Below, one piece after another: positions 8,575-17,701 of a stretch of DNA of 57,013 nucleotides (position 1 is the stretch's first letter; each line of letters opens with the position of its first letter). The DNA lies in contig CAYZXL010000026.1 in the NCBI GenBank assembly GCA_964482435.1, forward strand, positions 1 through 57,013. The letters run 5' to 3'. Position numbers and translations under genes: made by a program. The notes below the pieces were generated by a model that made no database searches, was not told where the DNA came from, and saw nothing but the letters and a program-made list of their open reading frames with translations. This DNA comes from CAYZXL01 sp964482435 (GTDB lineage Bacteria; Auribacterota; JABMQX01).

Positions 8575-11500
8575 CTATATGGACCTGACTCTATAAAACC
8601 GGCTTTTTGTGCCGGAGGCGTTGTCCCCCTGCCACGTGGTCTCAATGATGGGCCATTGTGTTCCGGGGACGGGCTGCCAGGAGCCGCTCAGAAGGTCGTC
8701 GGTGTATTCGACCGTGTACGCGCCGGTTCCGAAAGCCTCCCAGGAGAGCAGGATAAAGCCACCTGGTCCCGCCAACGCGGCAGAGGCGATCCGTGGAACT
8801 CGTTTTTCCCCGGTTACCTTTACATTGTCCACAGCCCACCAGTAGTCATTGTTGGTGTTGTGGAAGCGCCACCTCAGCTTGATTTTCCTTCTGTCGGCGA
8901 AGGGCGAGACGTCGAAGGATTTTGGGATGGCCGTGAAGTCGTCGCCGCCGCTGCGGTTGTGAGTGAACACGGTCACCCAGTCCGACCAGGATTGGGTCTC
9001 CCCGTCGAAGAACGCAATGTCAAAGTCAGTTGTCTGGAGGTCTCCATCGGTGTCTTTGTCGTAGATATTGATGGCGCTGTGGAAGTGCACGGATACGCAA
9101 ATGTGGCCTGTGCAATCAATCACCGGCGAAACGAGCTGTTCGTCGAGCTGAACGCCGCCCGCGAAGTCGCCATTGGAAACCATGTAACCCGAAGAGAAGC
9201 CAGGGAAGGCGGGCCCCGGCTGGCCCTGCGCGAGAGGCTCTCCGGCAGTGTTCCACAGGCGCCATGCCCCTTCGGGGTGTGGGCTTTCGTGGATGCCACT
9301 CCAGCCACCGAGCAAGACCACTTCGTCCGTCGTGGCGTACCGGTTGAAATCGTCGGCGAGGATGGTTTCCCTTGTCGGAGCGGTCCAGCCCAGACCAATT
9401 CCGAAATAGTCGGCGTGGCTGGTTCCGGAGGCAACGCGGATTCTCAGCGTATGGGTGCCCGCGGGCGAAGTGACTACCGGAATGTCCATCTGGTAGGTCT
9501 GCCAGTTGTTTTCGCCGCCCGTGTTGAATGAGAACTTCCCGACGCGCCCATCGTCCCAGAAGAATTCGTAGGTCGTTTCTTGAGAGCTTGCGGCGCGAAG
9601 GTCGGCTATTTTGACGAAGCCTTGCTCTGGCAGGTCAAAGGTAAATCGCCACCAATCTCCCTCCATAGCGTCGCCGATGAAGTGACCGCTGTCGGGAAAA
9701 TCCCTTATGTCAATGGCATCGCCGGGGCGGTAGGAATTGCTGTCGCTGCTGTCGTGATAGAAGTAATCTTTGTCGTGGGAAAGATCGCTGCTGGTGGATG
9801 CCTCAAAGCCATTGCGGCCTTCGCCGCCAGGAAAGCGACCGCCCTCGTAGTTGTAATCCTCAACCTCCCTTCGCAGCATGGTGACCGAAGCGGGCCCTAC
9901 GGGCTGCGACTCGTCGAGGAGACTCTGCACGCCGCCCTCATTTTCAACAGTAACCTTGTAGCGGTAACTTGCCCCTTTTTCGACGCTCAGGTCATCGAAG
10001 AAAGCCTGGGTAATCAAGCCAGATATGTCCTGATAGTCTTGCCCGTTGACGCTGCGATAGACGTGATAACCGACGATTCCCTCGTCAAGGACCGGAGACC
10101 AGCGGAGGTGTCCCGCAAGAGCCATCTCAAGCCGGAGGTTCTCCGGGGGAACGGGCTTCGCGTAGAGAAAGTCCTCTCCTCGAATCCTCTGATTGCCGAC
10201 GGCGGCGTAGGAAAGCTGACCCTGAAAAGAGAGCCTTCCGGAAAAGTCTGCGGGAATGCCAATCGTGTAAGACAAGTCTTTGTCGGCGACCTGCCCCGAA
10301 GCAAAATCCCATCGGATTTCGCCGGGGACCGAAGTGCTTCCTCCCCCGGCATCCACGACGACGGCTTCCGGCGGAATCACCTCAGTGACGCTCAACCACT
10401 CGGGCGGTGGCGGCTCGTGAATCTCGACCGACAGATTGACTTTCACCGGCTCGCCCGGAAGGTAGAAAAGTGGGACTATCTCCCGCTTGCACGCAACGGG
10501 CGCATCGAGGCCGTACACTTCCAGTTCCACAATGGAGGTGAAGTCGTAAGAGCCGCCTGGGGTTCCGGCGATCCGCAGGCCAACCGCGCGCACCCGACTG
10601 AAGGTGAGGGTGTATTGTGAGTAATCGGGGCGACCAGCCGGGGTGTTCTCAAAATTATATGGTGGAGTGATTGTAACGTTCGGAGCCTCGAGCCACGCGG
10701 TGCCATCAATGGTGTATTCCACGGTGAGGAACGTCCACCACCCACCGTCGAGATAGTTGTGTCCCATGGTGTAAACCACCTTGTCCGGATAGAGGGCGTC
10801 CGTCCAGAGATAGCCGTACCAGTCCTCCTCAGCGGGATTCGGTCCGTCGTAGCTGTCGTATCCTTTCTCGTTGTAGATACCGTTTCGGATGATGTCGAGG
10901 TCCTTCTGTCCGGTGCCTGTTGGATGGGTGACTTTTGCGATGGAGATGGTATCGCGATACAATGCAAAATTCTCGATTGGAGCGGCTGCCGCCACGTTCG
11001 ACCCCGGACCGTCTCCGTGCTCGTTCACTCCCACCACCTGATAGTAGTAGGTCCGATACGGTTTTAGGGCGGGGTCGCTGTCAATCCAGGACGTGGAGGT
11101 GATGTCAGTTGCGATGATGTCGCCGCCGCCCTGGGGAACGGTGTTTCGGAGAACCTTGTAGCTTGAAGCATCGTTGTTTGGCTGCCAGGACAGCTCAACT
11201 TTTCGGTCACCTCCGACGGCGGTGAGGCCGGTCGTCGGCCCCGGGACTTGCCTGTTCAGGATGGTAACCTTGACGATGTCCGACTTTGGCCCGTGAATGC
11301 CAGTTACCGTCAAGCGGAAGGTGAAGACCGTGGTTTTCTCGACGTTTTCGACGAGGAACGTCGGGTTAGGGGTATTTGCTCCAATGACTGCAACTTGGGG
11401 TTCGTCGCCCAGCCTGACCTGTTCCCAGAGAAATTGCACCGCGTTAAGAGAGCTCTCGCCGTGAAGGGTGACACGCGTCCCTTCCTCCTCCTGGAGGTCC

Positions 11501-13167
11501 GGGCCGGCATTCGCCACGACGATGTCAGGCACCTGGTCGCCGTACGCTTCCAGTTCCGCGACGGAGGTGAAGTGGGCTATCCCGCCCGGCTTGCCGTAGA
11601 TGCGGATGCCTCTCCCCTGGCATCGGTCGAACCTCAGGAGAAATCTTGTGCAGTTGACGCGACCCGCTCGTTCATCATCGAAATCGTAAAGCGGCGAGAT
11701 ACTCAAGCCACCGACATCAGTCCAGTTGCTCCCGTCGGTGGTGAATTGTACGGTGAGGCTAACCCACCAGCCGCCGTCGTAGAAGTTCTGTCCTTCGTAG
11801 TAGATGACGGTGTCGAAATAGCGTGGGCTCGTCCATAGATAGCCGTACCAGTCCTCGCTTTCCATGATTCCCCCGTGATAACTATCGTAGCTCTGATTCG
11901 TGACGCCGTCTCGCAGAGCTTCGATGTTCTTCACTCCTGTGCCTGTCGGGTTCAAAATCCGGGCTATCGGGACTGCCTCGGAATCAAATGCCAGATTCCG
12001 ACTGGCAACAAAGCCAACCGCTTCGGAAGGTGGGCCAACCCCGAACTGGTTCGCCGCGGCAACCCTGTAGAAGTAGATTGCCCCTTCGTCAAGCCACTTG
12101 TCCTCGTAGGAGGTCGAGTAGATGCTCGGTGCGACTTTCACGTACTCGTTCTTCGGGTCTCCTTCCGCGCGGTAAACCACGTACCGCGTTGCGTCCGGGT
12201 GGCGAGACCATTCCACGCTTCCACCCAGGTATCCGCCCCGTTCTTCTGGCAACACGGTTAGCTCGCCGGGCGGTTTCGTCGGTGCCGTTGAGATATTGAC
12301 CGTGACCTCAAGCCGGTCGGTGTCGGACCCGAACGAACCGGTCGCGGTTAGTTCAAAGGTAAGGGTCGTTGCGGTCTCGACACTCGGCGCGACGAATGTT
12401 GTCACCGCTTTCTTCGGAGATGCAAGCGCGACTTCCGGCTCATCGCCCATTCGGATTTGAGTCCAGGAAAATGAGTATGCGTTCAAGGAGCTGCTCCCGT
12501 CGAGGGTGACGGTGCTTCCCTCTGGAACTGACTGGTTTGGCCCGGCAAGGGCGATGACTTCGCTCTCGGAGTAAACCTCGAACTCGAGGTCATCAATGAG
12601 ATAGCTCTTTGTCAGGTCATCTGGCGAAATGAAATAGAGAGTATCTGTGGCGCCTTCGCCGTTCACCTCGATCCAGACGCCGCTGTGGTTTGACGGAACG
12701 AAATCCACGACCACCGAGAAAACCGCGACATTTTTCAGTTCTCCCCTTACGGTCACTCCCGACGCGGAGTTCTGGATGAAGTCAGGCTCGTTGTCTCTGA
12801 GGAAGACTCTTACCAGGCGCACAGTTGGGCTGAACTCAATCACCGTCGTCCCTCGAGCGAATATGAATCGGTTTGTGCCGTCGGGCGAATGGTCAGAGAA
12901 TGGGGACTCCCCCGTCGAGGTTATCAGGGGCGATGATTGTTCGTTCGTGCTCCAGCGAAGTGAAATCTCGTCATCGCTGCCGTAGTCTTGTGGCAAAGTG
13001 GTTTGCGAGTAAGGGCAGTCGCTGAAAGTCAATGTCCTGGAAAGGGCAAAAAGGTCTTGCGAGAACGCGATGGCTCCAAAAAGGCCCAGCGCGGCCGCGA
13101 TGAGCGTTCTCCCAGGGCGGGGCAGCCAGCATTCTCGCCTGAAAACGGGTTTCTCCCGGAACTTCAT
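8575..13167 (-). CDS. Secreted 1530-residue multi-domain adhesin-like protein with duplicated PKD-FN3-discoidin unit
   Basis: Starts at ATG 13167 (MKFREKPVFRREC), followed by a signal peptide (TLIAAALGLFGAIAFSQDLFA). A TTG at 13209 is possible but adds 14 residues ahead of the signal. Approximate domains: beta-sandwich 45-200; PKD/REJ-like 205-290; FN3 300-385; discoidin-like (EDWYGYLWT, GGWW) 395-545; a second PKD-like 550-640, FN3 645-730 and discoidin-like 735-888; a DUF11-like sandwich 895-1005; FN3 to 1095; a CBM6-like module (REVEDYNYEGGRF, ADYFGIGLGW) 1100-1270; a MAM/jelly-roll-like module; and a C-terminal strand-rich end with no PEP-CTERM or other sorting motif. Probably binds glycans or surfaces outside the cell. 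It has its own promoter and no operon partner. Domain names are by eye. Confidence 0.88.
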   Translation of the reverse strand: MKFREKPVFRRECWLPRPGRTLIAAALGLFGAIAFSQDLFALSRTLTFSDCPYSQTTLPQDYGSDDEISLRWSTNEQSSPLITSTGESPFSDHSPDGTNRFIFARGTTVIEFSPTVRLVRVFLRDNEPDFIQNSASGVTVRGELKNVAVFSVVVDFVPSNHSGVWIEVNGEGATDTLYFISPDDLTKSYLIDDLEFEVYSESEVIALAGPNQSVPEGSTVTLDGSSSLNAYSFSWTQIRMGDEPEVALASPKKAVTTFVAPSVETATTLTFELTATGSFGSDTDRLEVTVNISTAPTKPPGELTVLPEERGGYLGGSVEWSRHPDATRYVVYRAEGDPKNEYVKVAPSIYSTSYEDKWLDEGAIYFYRVAAANQFGVGPPSEAVGFVASRNLAFDSEAVPIARILNPTGTGVKNIEALRDGVTNQSYDSYHGGIMESEDWYGYLWTSPRYFDTVIYYEGQNFYDGGWWVSLTVQFTTDGSNWTDVGGLSISPLYDFDDERAGRVNCTRFLLRFDRCQGRGIRIYGKPGGIAHFTSVAELEAYGDQVPDIVVANAGPDLQEEEGTRVTLHGESSLNAVQFLWEQVRLGDEPQVAVIGANTPNPTFLVENVEKTTVFTFRLTVTGIHGPKSDIVKVTILNRQVPGPTTGLTAVGGDRKVELSWQPNNDASSYKVLRNTVPQGGGDIIATDITSTSWIDSDPALKPYRTYYYQVVGVNEHGDGPGSNVAAAAPIENFALYRDTISIAKVTHPTGTGQKDLDIIRNGIYNEKGYDSYDGPNPAEEDWYGYLWTDALYPDKVVYTMGHNYLDGGWWTFLTVEYTIDGTAWLEAPNVTITPPYNFENTPAGRPDYSQYTLTFSRVRAVGLRIAGTPGGSYDFTSIVELEVYGLDAPVACKREIVPLFYLPGEPVKVNLSVEIHEPPPPEWLSVTEVIPPEAVVVDAGGGSTSVPGEIRWDFASGQVADKDLSYTIGIPADFSGRLSFQGQLSYAAVGNQRIRGEDFLYAKPVPPENLRLEMALAGHLRWSPVLDEGIVGYHVYRSVNGQDYQDISGLITQAFFDDLSVEKGASYRYKVTVENEGGVQSLLDESQPVGPASVTMLRREVEDYNYEGGRFPGGEGRNGFEASTSSDLSHDKDYFYHDSSDSNSYRPGDAIDIRDFPDSGHFIGDAMEGDWWRFTFDLPEQGFVKIADLRAASSQETTYEFFWDDGRVGKFSFNTGGENNWQTYQMDIPVVTSPAGTHTLRIRVASGTSHADYFGIGLGWTAPTRETILADDFNRYATTDEVVLLGGWSGIHESPHPEGAWRLWNTAGEPLAQGQPGPAFPGFSSGYMVSNGDFAGGVQLDEQLVSPVIDCTGHICVSVHFHSAINIYDKDTDGDLQTTDFDIAFFDGETQSWSDWVTVFTHNRSGGDDFTAIPKSFDVSPFADRRKIKLRWRFHNTNNDYWWAVDNVKVTGEKRVPRIASAALAGPGGFILLSWEAFGTGAYTVEYTDDLLSGSWQPVPGTQWPIIETTWQGDNASGTKSRFYRVRSI

Positions 13168-13301
13168 GTAGCAGAAGGCCCTCGTTTTTGCTGTTGCAGT
13201 TTGATGCAAACGCTGAAAACCTGTCCAGCAGCGCCGAACAATTCTATTCGTTGGAACGGCCGCCGGATTTTCGCTGTGTAACCTCTTTTCTCGTCAATAT
13301 A

Positions 13302-13330
13302 ATTATACATCATTTTTCTCAACCTGTCCA
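13302..13330 (-). promoter_or_regulatory. Strong sigma-70 promoter of the adhesin-like gene
   Basis: Read leftward: TGGACA, 17-base spacer, TATAAT. Predicted start near 13295, leader about 128 bases to ATG 13167. Confidence 0.7.
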
Positions 13331-13384
13331 GATTCCAGCGAGGCCGGCGTTTGGCTGAGCTTTAGCGGCGGCCACTGATATTTC

Positions 13385-13440
13385 GCCCCTTCGGGGCTTC
13401 AGGCCTTTTTTGCGATCACCGCGCCAGGGCTCCGCCCTGG
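13385..13440. repeat. Two small intergenic hairpins (REP-like)
   Basis: GCCCC-TTC-GGGGC at 13385-13397, followed by a T6 run at about 13406, and CCAGGGC-TCC-GCCCTGG at 13424-13440. They sit in the divergent region (13168-13624) between two genes, so they are unlikely to end a transcript. Such pairs look like dispersed intergenic repeats. Besides these and the promoters I see nothing in this 457-base gap. Confidence 0.6.
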
Positions 13441-13609
13441 GTATCCCGCGCCCAACAATAACCTAAGCCCTGAAGGGGCGGCATAATCCGCTCCCTGCGT
13501 CGTGAGGGTCGCGGACAACGCCCATCGCCACGGAGATACAGCCGCACCCAATTCGAGCGGATGAGCGGATTGCTCTCTGAAGAAGCACGAACCAAGAATC
13601 CCCGAAACG

Positions 13610-13618
13610 TGATAATAT
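13610..13618 (+). promoter_or_regulatory. Extended -10 box immediately before the aldolase gene; possible leaderless transcript
   Basis: TG-A-TAATAT ends 6 bases before ATG 13625. Transcription would start at or next to the ATG. No Shine-Dalgarno sequence precedes this ATG, unlike most neighbours. Confidence 0.45.
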
Positions 13619-13624
13619 TAACTC

Positions 13625-14602
13625 ATGAAAAACAGCATTCCTCCTTTCTTCAGAGGCATCATGGTCCCGATGCTGACCCCCTCTCTGGAGGACGGCTCGT
13701 TGCACGAAGAGGGAATTCGCGCTCTCGTCCGCCATTTCAGGTCGCTCGGCTTCATCAGCGCCATCTTCGTCCGGTCAGGGGTCGGACAGATGTACACATT
13801 CTCCGTTGCTGAGGTGAAGCATATTATTGACGTCGCGGCTGAGGAGGCGAGTGGCGAGATTCCCATCCTGGCAGGAGCGGCCGGCAAGTACGATAACAAC
13901 CCTGCTCATCGCCCCGGCCGCGAGAAATATACCGAGCAGACGGCGGAGCTTGTCTCTTATGCTTCCGAGAAAGGATGTGCCGCGGCCGTCCTTGCCCTTC
14001 CGGTCGCTCTTGCGAAAGAAGAAGGCGAACCGCTTTCCGAGACCATCTACGAGTACATCGCTCGAGTCAGCGAGACCGCGAACATCCCGCTTGTCATTTA
14101 TCAGCCTCCCGGTCTCGAGAAAGCCTACGGCATGACTCCCCAATTGCTTCGGCGCATCGCGGGCCTGGAGATGGTCAGGGGAATGAAATACTCGGTCGGG
14201 GAGCGCGGACCTTTCGCGGCTATCAGCGAGGTCGTTCGGGGAACCGATTTTGCCCTCATCTGCGGAATTGAGGAGTTCTATCTGGAGGCGATGCCGCTTG
14301 GGGCGGTCGGGCTAATCGCCGGCGGCTGTAACACTCATCCCGAAATCCTTTATGCAATCCAATGCGCTCACCACGACGGGAAAGACGAGGAAGCGGCAAA
14401 GGCGCACGAGGACTTACTCAAAGCAATGCACGTTTTCGATGGGCTTGATTGGCCAACCGCCGCCATCGGGTACATGTCCCGAATAGTCCCGGGCGTGAAG
14501 CCCTTCACGCGAACGCAAATCAGGTCCTATGATCCCCACACTATTGATCGAGTGGCGCGAGACATGAATCGTATTCTCGAGCCGTACCGGAGAGGGGGCT
14601 GA
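13625..14602 (+). CDS. Dihydrodipicolinate synthase-family aldolase, substrate unknown
   Basis: 325 residues of the DapA/NanA TIM-barrel class I aldolase family. The Schiff-base lysine is K188 (GMKYSVG) and the conserved tyrosine Y159 (VIYQPPG, in place of the usual YNxP). The GTTGE motif that DapA uses to bind pyruvate and the hydroxyl relay is replaced by RSGVGQMYTFS (50-60). It is therefore unlikely to be the lysine-pathway enzyme and may use another 2-oxo acid. Single gene, convergent with the HypE-like gene. No ribosome site precedes the ATG, which lies just after an extended -10 box. Confidence 0.85.
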   Translation: MKNSIPPFFRGIMVPMLTPSLEDGSLHEEGIRALVRHFRSLGFISAIFVRSGVGQMYTFSVAEVKHIIDVAAEEASGEIPILAGAAGKYDNNPAHRPGREKYTEQTAELVSYASEKGCAAAVLALPVALAKEEGEPLSETIYEYIARVSETANIPLVIYQPPGLEKAYGMTPQLLRRIAGLEMVRGMKYSVGERGPFAAISEVVRGTDFALICGIEEFYLEAMPLGAVGLIAGGCNTHPEILYAIQCAHHDGKDEEAAKAHEDLLKAMHVFDGLDWPTAAIGYMSRIVPGVKPFTRTQIRSYDPHTIDRVARDMNRILEPYRRGG

Positions 14603-14747
14603 CTGGTACCGGACACAGCGCCATCGAGGTAACAGGTCGAGTGATTACGCCGGCGGTGGGGCGAGGCGCAAGACGCCCCCGGCACTGCCGCCCATGGGCG
14701 CGCAGGCGAGAAGAGAGCCTTCCACGCCGCGGTGCGTCGCGTTACAG

Positions 14748-15755
14748 CTACAGCACTCTGGTCAGCTCGTCGGAATCGTATCGGGAAAGGCGTCTGCGTT
14801 TTCCCCCTTCCTCGATTTTGACACCGTCCTGTTTTGGGACTGCTTTGCCGATAATGGAACACGGGATGCGAGCGCGTTTCATCGCCGAAAGAAGCTTCGG
14901 CGTCTCCTCGGGATGTGCTGCGGCGATGAGGGCGCCCGACGCCAGAACACCAAGCGGATCGAGTCCGTAGTGCGCGCAAATCGCTTCCGTCTCGCGATAG
15001 ACGAGGATTCTCTCACGTGAAACCAGAACCCCAATGTCAGCAACTCGCGCAAGCTCGTGCAGCCCGGTGGCAACACCGCCCTCCGTCGGGTCGTGGAGGG
15101 CGGTAAGGCGAGCACTTCTCGCTGCTATGGCGGCGGCTCGTAGAACGCTTATCCCTGGGTCGGTCAAAAATCCTTTCGCGCGGGTGGCAAACCGCTCACC
15201 AAAGACGTTTTTCAGCTCTTCCTCTTTCTCTCGCGCGATGACAGACGTTCCTTCCACAGCAACCCCGCCGATGAGCACTACGTCGTCGCCGATGCTCATG
15301 CGGTCGTTTCTGATAAGCTTATCCTTTTGAACTTCTCCGAGCATTTGTCCGACGACGATTGGCCTCGGCAGCCCGAAGGTTACTTCAATGTGCCCGCCGC
15401 AGAGAGAAACCCCCAATTCCTCGCACGCCACCCTGATGTCCCGGAATATCTCGTCGGCGAGGCGGCGAGTGGCTTTTCCTTCTGGCAAAAGAACCGTGGC
15501 GAGAAACCACTTTGGGGTCGCTCCCATGACTGCCACGTCGTTCGCATTGATGTTGACGGCATACCAACCGATTCGCTCCGCCGTGAAAGTGATTGGGTCG
15601 GTTTTTGCGACGAGGAACTTGCTCCCGAAATCGAGAACCGCGGCGTCTTCCCCGACTCTCGGTCCTACAATCACTCTTGGGTCGCTTATTTTCACGGACG
15701 CCAGCAGCGACTCAAGGTGCGCCATGCTCAGTTTGCCAACAGGCAGATGTTTCAT
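14748..15755 (-). CDS. HypE/PurM-like AIR-synthase family protein
   Basis: 335 residues. The ATP-binding fold of the PurM/HypE/SelD superfamily is shown by VGPRVGEDAAVLDFG (30-44), the strand pair around VKTDPITF, DVAVMGATPKWF (73-84) and the HDPTEGGVATGLHELA motif in the second half. It ends DSDELTRVL and so lacks the C-terminal Pro-Arg-Ile-Cys tail on which true HypE carries the thiocarbamate or cyanide. No hydrogenase or other hyp gene is nearby. It likely activates a carbonyl oxygen by phosphorylation in some other pathway. Divergent from the HMT-MTHFR gene across about 100 bases. Confidence 0.85.
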   Translation of the reverse strand: MKHLPVGKLSMAHLESLLASVKISDPRVIVGPRVGEDAAVLDFGSKFLVAKTDPITFTAERIGWYAVNINANDVAVMGATPKWFLATVLLPEGKATRRLADEIFRDIRVACEELGVSLCGGHIEVTFGLPRPIVVGQMLGEVQKDKLIRNDRMSIGDDVVLIGGVAVEGTSVIAREKEEELKNVFGERFATRAKGFLTDPGISVLRAAAIAARSARLTALHDPTEGGVATGLHELARVADIGVLVSRERILVYRETEAICAHYGLDPLGVLASGALIAAAHPEETPKLLSAMKRARIPCSIIGKAVPKQDGVKIEEGGKRRRLSRYDSDELTRVL

Positions 15756-15794
15756 TTCTTAAACCTGATTGTTCTCCTCACGCCCGCGATTTGC

Positions 15795-15823
15795 TTGCCC
15801 TGTCAGAATCCTTTCTATATACT
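15795..15823 (+). promoter_or_regulatory. Sigma-70 promoter of the HMT-MTHFR gene
   Basis: TTGCCC, 17-base spacer, TATACT. A start near 15830 leaves a leader of about 27 bases with an AGGATGAG ribosome site. Confidence 0.6.
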
Positions 15824-15856
15824 ACCGCAAGATTTTTTCCCTGTCAGGATGAGAAA

Positions 15857-17701
15857 ATGGCGACGAGAAACTTCCTCGAAAGAGTCCGTGACAAAGTTCT
15901 GGTTTGCGACGGGGCGATGGGAACGCTCTTGTTCGACAGGGGTGTCCCCTTGACCGCCTGTTGCGAGAGGATGAACGTGGACAATCCCGACCTCGTGAAG
16001 TCCATTCATGCAGAATACGTCGCAGCGGGCGCTGAGCTCATAGAAACCAACACTTTCGCGGCGAACGAGATTGAGCTTGCCCGGTACGGCGCAGAGGAAT
16101 CTGTTGGGGAAATCAATCGCGCGGGGGCGAGGCTCGCCAGGCAAGCGGCCGAAGGTAAGGCCTTCGTGGCCGGGGCCGTCGGGCCACTCGGCCCGGGTGT
16201 GACTCCGGCGCACTTTCTCTCCCTCGACGACAGAATCTCCGTTTACAGAAGTCAAATATCGGCCCTCCTGGAAGGCGGCGTTGACGTTATTATTCTGGAG
16301 ACCATCTCCAGTTTCCAGGACCTTTCGGCGGCCTTGAAGGCAGCGAGGTCTTTGACGGACCTGCCGATGATTTGCCAGATGGCTTATTTGAAGGACGGCC
16401 GCACACGCATGGGGATTTCGCCCGGGCAGTGCGTCGCGGTGTGCCGGGAGCATTCGGTCAGCGTTGTCGGACACAACTGCGGCTGCGGGCCCTACGACAG
16501 CCTCGGCATTCTCGACGAGCTTCTGGCATTGACGGACCTGCCGGTTTCGGTTCAGCCGAACGCCGGGCTTCCGCGTTTCTTCGGAGGAAGGACAGTACAT
16601 CTCTCCGACTCCCGGTATTTTGCTGAAGTGTGCGAGGAATTCGTCAGCAGAGGTGCGAGCATCGTCGGGGGATGCTGCGGGACGACTCCCGAGTACATCA
16701 GGGCCACTGCGGAGAAAGTGGCTGGGCTCCATCCCAGGAAGACACGGGTTTCCGTCGCGCCGAAGGTCTCGCAGAAAACCGAGCCTCAGCCGGTCCGCCT
16801 GCGAACGAACCCGATTGCCCAGAAGATTGGGAAGAAATTCTTCGTGTCGGTGGAAGTCTCGCCTCCGACGGGGATTGATTATGCGTCGCTTATGGCGGGC
16901 ATCGAATCCCTCAAGAGGAGCGGCGCAGACGCCGTGAACGTGCCGGACAATCCGATGGCGACTCCGCGGATGAATCCGGTCTCGTTCGCCCATCTGATCA
17001 AGGAGCGGGTTGGTCTGAGCGTTATTCTTCACCTGACCTGTCGCGATCGAAACATCCTCGCGTTGCAGTCGGAACTGCTCGGTGCAGCGGCGCTGGACGT
17101 TGACGCAATCCTTGCCCTGACGGGAGACCCATCACCCGCGGGACCCTTCCCGCGAGCAACGTCGGTCTTCGACGTTGATTCGGAGGGATTGATAAAAATC
17201 ATCGCGAGCATGAATCGCGGAGAGGACATCGCCGAAAAGCAGATGGGTTATCCGACGGGGTTTTTCATTGGGGCCGCCTCCAACCCGATGGCCGCGGACC
17301 TCCCGAAGGAGATCGAGAAGCTGAAAAGAAAAGCTGCCGCCGGGGCGAATTTTGTCCAGACCCAGCCGGTTTACGACACGGCGGTGCTGGAGTCGTTCCT
17401 TGAGAGCGTAAAAGGAATCGGTCTGCCCGTGATTGTAGGATTGCTCCCCGTGCAGAGCAAGAAGATGGCGCACTATCTCCATTACGAGGTCCCCGGTATT
17501 TCTCTTCCGGACTCGGTTTTCCGGAGACTGGAGAAGGCGTCGGGCCGCGACGAGGAAAGAGAAATCGGCGTGGAACTTGCTGCACAAGTCCTCGAGAAGA
17601 TGCGCACTATGGTTGACGGCGTGTGCATCATGCCAATGCAGAACTTCCAGACGGCGCTCAGATTGCTGTCGCTTCACAGCAGCACGCGGGCTAACGCATG
17701 A
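15857..17701 (+). CDS. Bifunctional homocysteine S-methyltransferase / 5,10-methylenetetrahydrofolate reductase
   Basis: 614 residues from ATG 15857. Residues 1-295 are a homocysteine methyltransferase domain (LVCDGAMGTLLFDRG) with zinc ligands C208 (GHNCGCGP) and C273-C274 (VGGCCGTTP). Residues about 325-605 are a MetF-type flavin TIM barrel (VSVEVSPPTGID, ILALTGDP, FVQTQPVYD). The fusion reduces methylene-THF and methylates homocysteine, a B12-independent type of link known in several phyla. Upstream GTG extensions to 15593 are contradicted by the promoter at 15795-15823. The stop overlaps the next ATG as ATGA, so the LysM amidase is translationally coupled. Confidence 0.94.
   Translation: MATRNFLERVRDKVLVCDGAMGTLLFDRGVPLTACCERMNVDNPDLVKSIHAEYVAAGAELIETNTFAANEIELARYGAEESVGEINRAGARLARQAAEGKAFVAGAVGPLGPGVTPAHFLSLDDRISVYRSQISALLEGGVDVIILETISSFQDLSAALKAARSLTDLPMICQMAYLKDGRTRMGISPGQCVAVCREHSVSVVGHNCGCGPYDSLGILDELLALTDLPVSVQPNAGLPRFFGGRTVHLSDSRYFAEVCEEFVSRGASIVGGCCGTTPEYIRATAEKVAGLHPRKTRVSVAPKVSQKTEPQPVRLRTNPIAQKIGKKFFVSVEVSPPTGIDYASLMAGIESLKRSGADAVNVPDNPMATPRMNPVSFAHLIKERVGLSVILHLTCRDRNILALQSELLGAAALDVDAILALTGDPSPAGPFPRATSVFDVDSEGLIKIIASMNRGEDIAEKQMGYPTGFFIGAASNPMAADLPKEIEKLKRKAAAGANFVQTQPVYDTAVLESFLESVKGIGLPVIVGLLPVQSKKMAHYLHYEVPGISLPDSVFRRLEKASGRDEEREIGVELAAQVLEKMRTMVDGVCIMPMQNFQTALRLLSLHSSTRANA

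Noticed and set aside
8307..8645. 112-codon minus-strand frame between kdsD and the adhesin-like gene
   Set aside because: Overlaps the 3' end of the adhesin-like gene in another frame and lacks a ribosome site.
13370..13411. Hairpin followed by TTTTTT, resembling a terminator on the plus strand
   Set aside because: No rightward gene precedes it; it lies in a divergent promoter region and fits a dispersed repeat better.
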